NCBI GenBank assembly: GCA_018398765.1
Contig: JAHBMJ010004016.1
Location: 1-12,500, forward strand
Direction of reading: 5' to 3'
DNA from: Chromera velia
Taxonomy: Eukaryota > Sar > Chromeraceae
DNA: 12,500 nt
The translations under genes and the position numbers were made by a program. The notes beneath the pieces are model-generated. The model searched no databases. It had not been told where the DNA came from and was given only the letters and a program-made list of their open reading frames with translations. Shown piece by piece: positions 1 through 6,840 of this stretch. The first letter of the stretch is position 1; each line of letters opens with the position of its first letter.

Positions 1-87
1 GTGTGTGTGTGTGTTGTGTGTGTGGGTGTGTGTTGTGTGTGTGGGTGTGTGTTGTGTGTGTGGGGGGGGTGGGGGGTGGGGTGTAGG

Positions 88-133
<46 letters not shown>

Positions 134-172
134 CTCTGGGTTTGTGTCTGTGCGTGTGTGTGCGTGCGTGTT
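1..172. repeat. GT-rich microsatellite with a 19-bp higher-order unit
   Basis: Almost pure G and T. Bases of about 6 to 62 are roughly three copies of the 19-mer GTGTGTGTTGTGTGTGTGG, followed by a G-rich stretch, and 91-132 is a plain (GT)n run. Reading frames across it are cysteine/valine artefacts. It starts at the window edge, so its full length is unknown. Confidence 0.95.
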
Positions 173-665
173 GTGTGCTCAGGTGGACACTTCTTCCTTT
201 TTGAATTTCTCTGGCATCTGTTACTTCTCCTCATTCTTTTCAATCCCGCACCGCACGGTTGTCTTAGCAGCAAAGTAACGAACCAGCGCCATCCGTCCAG
301 TTTGGAATTAATTCTGTGTGTATGGATGTGATAATGCGTGTATCACATACGACATTCTTATCTCGGACCACTGAACCAAGAATTCTCAGAATTCCAGACA
401 GACAATTCTCACATAGAAAGGTCTCAAATCAGTGGGACAATGCAGAACGTTCCTCTTTCGCGCTTCTTCCCTTCCTCTCTCCCCACTTAGTTGTTCCTTC
501 CTGCTCTTTATCCTTTATCCGACACAAGGACCAATCAACTGTGTGTGACCATTGCCCTGCACCGCGAAAAAAAAAAAGGCAGACACTCCCACGCACAGGG
601 AGAGGGTGACCGACGGACAAAGACAAACGGACAAAACTCTCTCTTGTACACGCAAACGAAAACAC

Positions 666-709
<44 letters not shown>

Positions 710-2112
710 ACGAACAGACGAGGGCGCGTGTGCTTGCGTGCGCTGCGGACAAGCAGGCGCGTGGATACAGACAAAGGGTGACTGACAGACAGACAGGCAG
801 ACAGATCCAGCCAGAGAGATGTGACTGCTTCCTCCTCACGGATGCGTACGATTCTTCTTTGTCACGTTGAGGTCTTACAGCTTCAGAGTAGGAGGTCAAT
901 CAATTTCATCAATCACCTTTCAAGACCGGAAGGTGAACACTAAAGACAAGTGATGGCTGTGGACGTAAAAGAGACAACATAATCCTGCGGACCCCCTTGC
1001 TCGGACGCAGACGCATGTATGCGCCGCCCGGAAGCTCAGAGCTCCACCCAGTGTTTGGCATAAATCAATCACTTCATCAATCTGAATGTGTGACTTATAC
1101 GTTTTGAATGCATGTGATTTGGGCGTGCGTGATGCAGGAATGACGTTCTCCTTGACTACTGCCACCACAAAAGGAGCCGCTACACTCCAACTATGTGGTG
1201 CAGTCTTTTGAGGATGATCAAGAAGTGACACCCTGGCCGGCCCAGCTGATCGAGTGATGGGATGAGTCCGGTGCAGCACTTTCTCTTGGTCGTTCGGAGA
1301 GGAAGGGAGAGGAGAGTCCGGAATAACATGGAGAATTAAAGGACTGCATCCAGGGTCGAGCGATCACATGACGATCGTGGGGATCAAGGATCGAAGTGTT
1401 CTAACATGATTCTTACATGCTGGGGCCATTTTGCAGACTTTGCAGTTAATGTAGAAGTGTGGATGATCGACTCTCTTGAAGCATCAGTGCTGCCTCACGG
1501 CTGCGTTGATGCTAAATAAGCAAAGTAAAAAAAAAAACAGAAATGATTAATTCAAGTTACCGTTAAGAAGTGATTTATAAAAATGTTAAAAAATCAGAGT
1601 GAATATCTAAAATTGTTAATTAGAGACTTTTGAATGTGCATGACTGTGCATGGTCCAGATTTTTTAGGTGAGATTTGAATATAAGTTGTATTATAAAATC
1701 TACAATCGATTGACTGATTGATTCATTAACAGGTTCCGCAGTAGGCTTATATTTCTTAGTCTACTTCTTAATAAATGACACTACTAGATGTCACTCTTTT
1801 TTTTCAATGTTAACCAGACTCAACCAGACAAGCCGCGCCCACGGCCGCTGCCCCAGCCTGCCCGGGCCGCAGTCAGCTCTAGAGCTAGTTCCAGAGTCAG
1901 TTTTTGAGAAGGCAGTGCTGCTATGCAATGTACAAAAGAAGTACTGATGATGATGATGTGACTAAACCCGCCAGCCATCGTATCCCAATGGTAAAGGGCA
2001 GTCTGTGAGTATTCATGTCATATTGTAAGCTAGGAGCACGCTAGCGAATGCTCGCCTAAAGTGGCCGAACCTTAGGACTACTAGCTAGCAAAGCGCTGCT
2101 CCCCAGGATCGA
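173..2112. other. Apparently non-coding stretch with short repeats
   Basis: I see no convincing exon here. It holds an A-run near 570, the CA and CAGA repeats listed separately, an AT-rich part (about 1500-1800) and a short (TGA)4 run at about 1945-1956. The longest frame, minus 920-1279, has no family resemblance and ends in a Cys/Val low-complexity stretch. The part just below 2113 lies downstream of the minus-strand LINE remnant and may include its 3' untranslated region, but I could not identify its end. Confidence 0.5.
661..709. repeat. (CA)n microsatellite
   Basis: An imperfect then pure CA repeat, on the opposite strand sense to the GT tract at the window start. Bases 780-806 just downstream add a short imperfect (CAGA)n. 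Frames through both are low-complexity artefacts. Confidence 0.9.
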
Positions 2113-2520
2113 TCAGTCTAGTCCTAGGCATGTAGTAATGACGGCACTGGCCTTTCTGGCGTCCCTCTGAAGAAGAAGTGAGAAGTACCGCCTTATACGC
2201 TCCTCAGCCTGCCCCAACCCTCTACCCCCTCGGGCCTCCTGTTTCTCTCCGTACTCACATACTTCTTCTATCGACATACGCTCCAGTCGCCTATACCAGA
2301 GATCGCTTAGTCTCCCCCGCGGCACTTCCGTTCAAACATAAGTTGTCAGGCGGTGAATCGGGTCATCAATCAGTTTCTCACAAGTTTTCTCTTCACAGGC
2401 CTTACAAATTGATTCAACCTTCCCCCCATGGTTTGCCCTCCCTCCAACAACGGCACACAACACAGGGTGGAAAACTGCCTTGGGGGATCCCAGGAACTGC
2501 TTGGCGAGTGGTTCAACCAA
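2113..2520 (-). pseudogene. LINE C-terminal Cys-rich segment with one in-frame stop
   Basis: Two open stretches lie in the same frame and are separated only by a TGA at about 2329-2331. The upper one holds the CxxC-containing ESICKACEEKTCEKLIDDP segment. The lower one is Arg/Glu-rich (LWYRRLERMSIEEVCEYGEK) and ends at a TGA at 2113-2115. The arrangement resembles the zinc-knuckle-like end of LINE polyproteins (CxxC, then E-T and H-L, then C-P), but the usual histidine is not evident. Assignment to the same element as the reverse transcriptase fragment rests on strand, order and spacing. Confidence 0.45.
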
Positions 2521-3068
2521 AGGAGACCTTAAGCCCCCCTTCCCCTCCGCCAGGCTTCCTAGGATCAGTTTTGCAAGCGTTGGCTGCTTCTATTCTCCTT
2601 CTGATAATCAGTCAGGCAGGCAGACGGAGGAAAAGACACGTCATGCATTCCTTGTCTACCTTATCTCCCCCCTCTCCTTTCCGTTATGGAGACCAGGTTT
2701 GCCCAGTCTCCCACCCATTCGTTGACTTCTCTGCTTCTTACCCCCCTTCTCAGCCTACTATCTGAGGTTCTAAAATCAACTTCATCAGGTTCACCTTCAA
2801 GAAGGGCAGAACTGATGGGTTGCACAAGCCTCTTTACCGACCCGGACTATGCCCTAAGCTCCCCCCTCCTATGGCATGCCCACAGCGCTTGAGGCAAACT
2901 TTTAAGCCAATCGCACAAGGGAAAGACTTCTCAAATACCCCCCCACTCTGACACTAAGAATCTCTCTCATAGGCCTCAGCCCAACGGCTGTAAGGGTAGG
3001 AAAGACAAAAGAATTCCAGGGTAGATGGAGAGACCAATCACAAAACGAAGCTGAAGAGAGTCTAAGCA

Positions 3069-3395
3069 TTAGATATCAGATTCTCGAATCGGGAGGGCTT
3101 CAAGGGAATAAGTGGCGGCGGGTTCCCATGTCCCCTTGAAGAGGGATATACGACTATATAGAGAGAGCGTCCCTATTGATGCGTACAAACCCATAGCCCC
3201 TCCCACTCCCCTCTCTACAGCTTCAAGTCTGGCAGTCACAGACTTACGAGGGTTCACATCACAGAAGACCTGACAACCCAAGTATCTGTAACTTTCTACC
3301 CATTCGACCGTCCGACCCTTGAAAAGAATTTCTTCCTCCCCCTCTCTGCCTGCTAATCTCATCACTTTCGTTTTTTTTAAATTTACTAGAAGAAG
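3069..3395 (-). pseudogene. Reverse transcriptase C-terminal fragment of the LINE
   Basis: This is the best-preserved part of the LINE: about 108 codons with no stop. It contains NLKKTKVMRLAG, a GRTVEWVESYRYLGCQ block and a GTWEPAATYSLEALP block. In intact elements these follow the catalytic YADD motif, which is not present upstream; the frame continues to 3554 with sequence I cannot relate to reverse transcriptase. In the living protein it would be the palm/thumb side of the enzyme that copies element RNA at the target site. Here it is only a fossil. Confidence 0.62.
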
Positions 3396-3554
3396 TATTA
3401 AAATTGGAGGAGACTTAAGAGGAGACGGTAAAAATCCTAGTGAAAATCTTGGGGTATGACTCCGGCACTCCGATCTATAGACTCCGATTGGCTCGATGTG
3501 TACTAGGCAGTCCTCCTTGGAGGCTCTTCTAAACTTGAGTTCAAAGGAAAACAT

Positions 3555-4927
3555 TTAAGCACACGCAAAAACGTGACAACTATAGCATGACAACTGACCG
3601 TGAGTGGCTAAAAAAGGGCTTGTTTTGAGCTATGAGAAAAGGTCATATTTCAAATACTGGGCTGTAGGCTAGGCTGTAGGATTAAAAGGCCCAGGCCGGT
3701 TAAGGAACCTACTAACCCAGGGAGGAACTAAGCTGTTTTTTTGTTATTTTTAAGTGGGAAAACGTTTACGATCACGAAAAGGATGAAGGAGCTATATAGT
3801 GAAGGGGAACAAAAGCATGTCTACCTTTTTCTATCCGATATCTTTCTTTTTCTCTTTTTCTTTTTTCTTAAATTTCCCCTTTCCTTTTCCCTGAATCCCC
3901 GACTGACGCTTGTAATATTTAAGTTAGTATTTAATCTACAGAATAAAAAATAGCTGTTTACCCCCGTGTTTACCTTCTAACATCTTTGAATAAGTTTTGA
4001 CATCGATTGTCAGTCTAGCTACTATATAGTTGAATTAACTTAATTGACGGATACACACACATAAAAAGAATTTTCATTTAAAGTTATATACAATTTTGAC
4101 TATTTTATTTTCTGTAACAAATGTCTCGACTTATATATATCATGCACTGTGCAATGCCGCCGACGCGTAGTCTAAGAGCGATTCGATTTTTTTTTTTTTA
4201 ATGTTAGAAGAATGGTATTTATTCTTATTGCACCACTCTTTATAATACGTGATCAACAGTGATGCAATAAGTTACCAACAAATCAGATTTTGAATTCATT
4301 GAATCTCTAGTTTGTCTCCTCTCTCTCTATTTGAATTAACTATATAAGACTAGAGCTAGCAAACCATCCAGGCTCAGATATCAGAGGGGAGAGAGAGACT
4401 TACTTCATGTCTCATCTATCGAAAATGATCGAAAGAGATAGATGATTCAAGAGACGAGATCGCAGTTGAAAGGATATTTAGAAGGACATGTTGAAGAACA
4501 GATTTAGATGCCCTCTACAAGACACTCACGGCACTGCCAGTCAGATATGTTCTCCCTGTATGCCACCCTTCCTTCAAACTTTCCTTCTCGTTCTCTGCTT
4601 CTCCTCCCTTCTCTCTCTCTATTCTGTTCAGCTTCAACCGATGGCTCTCTGGTTTAGGCAAATCTCTTCCACCACTCTTCTCCTAGAGAGAATCTAATGC
4701 GGAGAGATGCTCTTTACCAGGATTACAGAGACAAACAGACAGACAGTCAGAAAGAAGAGAGCGTCCTTTATTACAGCATCAGCAAAACGCAAGAACAACT
4801 CCAGCATAAGATCAAACACGTGAAAAAAAGGAATAGAAATCAAAGATGATCGAGTGTCAGAGCAAAAACACAGAACTAAGGAAAAATATTATCACACGGT
4901 GACGAATCTCTCTCTTCCCACCCCCCA
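3555..4927. other. AT-rich stretch without a recognised gene
   Basis: AT-rich DNA with homopolymer runs (for example near 3845 and 4190) and a short duplication of GGCTGTAG at about 3660-3681. No frame shows family resemblance or convincing paired splice sites. The small plus-strand frames at 3741-3953 and 4488-4697 look like chance frames in pyrimidine-rich DNA. Confidence 0.5.
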
Positions 4928-5013
4928 TTGTGTATGTGCTGGAGCACTCCTCATGGGCCCCATAAGGCCACAGTGGTAGCCTTCAGTACGTCTCTCCCAG
5001 ATCGTTCTCCTCG

Positions 5014-5648
5014 TCACGGCATCCTGCTGAGGGCCTGGCACGTCACTAGGCACGATCTGCTGTCCTTAGGCATCCTGCTGAGGGCCTGGCACATCACCAG
5101 GCAAAAAAAGACAATGGAGCCCAAGGTTGCAGCAGCAACTGCTGCCGGCTGTAACACCTCTTTCAACCGGCTGGAGGCTCTACGCGTCAGACCTAGACAC
5201 CAGATACTATCTCTTTTCCACCCCTGCCGACACTCACACGAGAATGACCCCTCCATGCTAGCCTCCACGTTGAGGCAGTCGGCCTTACACGCGCAGTTGT
5301 GGGGGTGGCTGCTGCTCGTGCATTCGTCGATGTCTGTGCACAAAACACCATCGCTTTCAAACCCCTCATTGCAGCTGCAACTGAAGCTGCCAGCAGCGTT
5401 TAAACACGTCGACTGTACAGCACAGTTGTGGATGCCGGTGCAGCTGCATTCATCCATGTCTTTGCATGACACACCCGAGCCGCTGAAGCCAGTGTTGCAC
5501 GCACACCTGTACGAACCGATGGTGTTTGTGCAGGTAGCCTCCCTGTAGCAGTTGTTGCTGATGCCACGTTCACCGCTTTTTGATACAAGGAGGCACCTTG
5601 TGCAGCCGTCAGGCCCTCCTCCCCTCCATGCATTTCTCTGCAATCCTT
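5014..5648 (-). CDS. cbEGF-repeat protein, C-terminal exon with predicted transmembrane segment (microneme-like)
   Basis: Three consecutive calcium-binding EGF modules are visible. The first ends NNCYREATCTNTIGSYRC plus a CNTGFSGSGVSC segment. The second runs DMDECSCTGIHNC to FESDGVLC. The third runs DIDECTSSSHPHNC to GWKRDSIWC. The DxDEC starts and NxxGSF/Y motifs are the standard cbEGF signature. Without any splice the frame continues into a hydrophobic run, PAAVAAATLGSIVFFCLVMC (about 5083-5148), and a short tail ending at TGA 5014-5016. Several EGFs, an Ala/Gly-rich transmembrane helix and a short tail is the layout of coccidian transmembrane microneme proteins, which carry adhesins through the secretory route to the parasite surface. 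Oddities: modules 2 and 3 each have an extra cysteine, module 3 has a four-residue insertion, and the tail is duplicated. The upper boundary is uncertain. Acceptors at 5648, 5575 and 5557 are candidates, and only 5648 is phase-compatible with the upstream donor. An alternative donor at 5193/5192 (CTAG/GTCTGA, phase 1) would skip the membrane segment. Confidence 0.65.
5018..5102. repeat. Tandem duplication, 51-bp period, inside the EGF gene tail
   Basis: Bases 5018-5051 and 5069-5102 are two 34-bp copies with 32 identical positions, spaced 51 bp apart. On the minus strand this is an in-frame 17-residue repeat (CLVMCQALSRMP, then KDSRS, then CLVTCQALSRMP). It duplicates the end of the hydrophobic segment and the tail. 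Confidence 0.9.
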
Positions 5649-5729
5649 CTAAATCTCTCTTACACCCTCAGCGCTGCCTCGAAAAGCATCACTTCGCCCC
5701 TAGAGACAGTCACTCTCAGCAGCCTCTAC

Positions 5730-5925
5730 TGCTTAGCAGAGCAGTGCACTCGTCCACGTCGATATACGTCTTTCCGTCTCCTTTGTAGCAAGCCTTGCAC
5801 TGGCACCGGAAGTTGCCATCAGTGTGGAGGGACTCAGCGTGGGGATTGCAGCCGTTGTAGTTCTTAGCACACTCGCCGATGTCTGAGCACACCACACCCA
5901 GACCTGGATCTGAGTACCCGTTGCA
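5730..5925 (-). CDS. cbEGF exon upstream of the microneme-like exon
   Basis: The frame reads CNGYSDPGLGVVC, then DIGECAKNYNGC through NFRCQCKACYKGDGK, then DVDECTALLS. This is the end of one EGF module, one whole module and the start of the next. The next module's DVDEC cysteine would pair with cysteines encoded in the exon below, so both pieces belong to one gene. The only in-frame GT before the stop gives a phase 1 donor (AGCA/GTAGAG, exon edge 5730). The whole module is abnormal: the third cysteine is Ser, the sixth is Tyr, DIDEC has become DIGEC, and an extra Cys replaces the usual Gly before Tyr. No AG lies between the CT tract and the first Cys codon. The nearest acceptor is inside the exon at 5909, so the upper edge is unclear. 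It could be a live divergent module or a decaying exon. I found no signal-peptide exon with confidence. Confidence 0.55.
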
Positions 5926-5958
5926 CATGGATAAGGGTGGGGGAGGAGGAACGAGAGG

Positions 5959-6071
<113 letters not shown>

Positions 6072-6453
6072 GAAAATAAGGATCCACAGACGAAGATGCA
6101 TATGCAGGGTATATGTAATTTATTTTTTAGGAGCAGGCAAGCCAGGTGTGCAAAGCGGGGAGCGAGCTGTCTGGAGGAAAATTGTCTCCTTCACCGTGTT
6201 GGCATACATAACAATTCAAAGTAGTGAGTCAAAGTCTGCGTACAATCATAGCCACCTTCCGTGCACTGCTGTGTGCTTCTGTTTGGATATGAAATTTTTT
6301 ATCATCTTTTTATTTGCATAATATTCGGGCTACTCTTTTTTCTTCTACCTGGATGTACACACGCACATGCACCGCCGAGACCCATCCGGACTTTGCAAGC
6401 GTCGGGAGGGTGGAATGCACTAGCTTACATATTCCAGATCAAGGAGGGCACAA

Positions 6454-6639
6454 ATGAGAATACTGGTCCAGGAGAATACCGCAGCAGAACTAATGCTGGA
6501 ACGAGCAGGAGCCACAAAATTAAAAGAGAATCTGATACATACATACACAGATGCAGCATCAATGAATCAGATGGGAAAAGGAATCAGAAGACCTACCTCC
6601 TTGCCGTTGTCTGAGAACTGTAACCTTGCCGGATTTTAG
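6454..6639 (+). pseudogene. LINE RNase H-like fragment
   Basis: The 61-codon frame contains ENLIHTYTDAASMNQMGKGI, then SLPLSENCNLAGF just before the stop. A hydrophobic-Tyr-Thr-Asp-x-x-Ser start, a short basic/Gly stretch, then a Leu-x-Leu-x-x-x-Cys and Phe segment matches the beginning of RNase H domains in LINE polyproteins (I, Jockey and R1 groups), where the YTDGS aspartate is the first metal ligand. The frame stops where the next catalytic Glu would follow, so only the start of the domain remains. It lies on the opposite strand to the LINE remnant at 2113-3395 and is probably a separate insertion. The match is short and could be chance. Confidence 0.4.
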
Positions 6640-6706
6640 CTAGTTGTGGTCAGCAGAAAGAAACGGTAGAACACAATGCACAGACGTCTGCATGTCTGAT
6701 CCTACG

Positions 6707-6840
6707 TCACATGGGCAGTCTCCTTCTGTCCTCCTCTTCCCGCTCCTTCCGCCTTTCCCACTCCTCGTTGAACCCCTGCAAGAACGCATCCACTCCCGGA
6801 CGAAGACAGGAGGGGATCTCCTCATAGCTAGGGTATGACA
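6707..6840 (-). CDS. Last exon of the minus-strand unknown gene, with transposon-derived 5' end
   Basis: It encodes YEEIPSCLRPGVDAFLQGFN, then a Glu/Arg-rich end (EEWERRKEREEEDRRRLPM), with a TGA at 6707-6709. The host part begins at 6827. If the acceptor TTTTTTAG inside the transposon end is used (AG at 6841-6842), the exon gains 13 bases of inverted repeat and the reading frame is preserved: Leu-Ser-Tyr-Pro-Ser replaces a single Arg before YEEIPS. If instead the CCCTAG at the transposon edge were used, the frame would shift and a different 62-codon frame would end at 6640. Confidence 0.5.

Larger units (their letters stand above)
2113..3395 (-). mobile_element. Decayed 5'-truncated LINE (non-LTR retrotransposon) remnant
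   Basis: Minus-strand remnant of a non-LTR retrotransposon polyprotein. From about 3395 down to 3069 a frame reads NLKKTKVM, then an ESYRYLGC segment, then a KGTWEPAATYSLEALPIRES segment. This order (KTKVM, YLG, Tyr/Glu-rich segment) is typical of the C-terminal end of LINE reverse transcriptases. The frame ends at a TAA at 3069-3071. Bases 2521-3068 show no single open frame, so several indels are likely. A further frame, 2520-2113, carries a CKACEEKTCEKLIDD segment resembling the Cys-rich motif near the end of LINE polyproteins. It is interrupted by one TGA at about 2329-2331 and then ends RKASAVITTCLGLD. The YADD-bearing part of the reverse transcriptase is absent, consistent with 5' truncation. 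The element is dead. Which LINE clade it belongs to is not clear. Confidence 0.62.

Noticed and set aside
920-1279. Minus-strand 119-codon frame with a plausible HIQIDEVIDLCQTLGGALSF stretch
   Set aside because: No family resemblance, no clear splice sites, and a Cys/Val low-complexity end. Probably chance.
6640-6825. Minus-strand 62-codon frame overlapping the last exon
   Set aside because: It is the frame-shifted reading of that exon and would be translated only if the CCCTAG edge were the acceptor.
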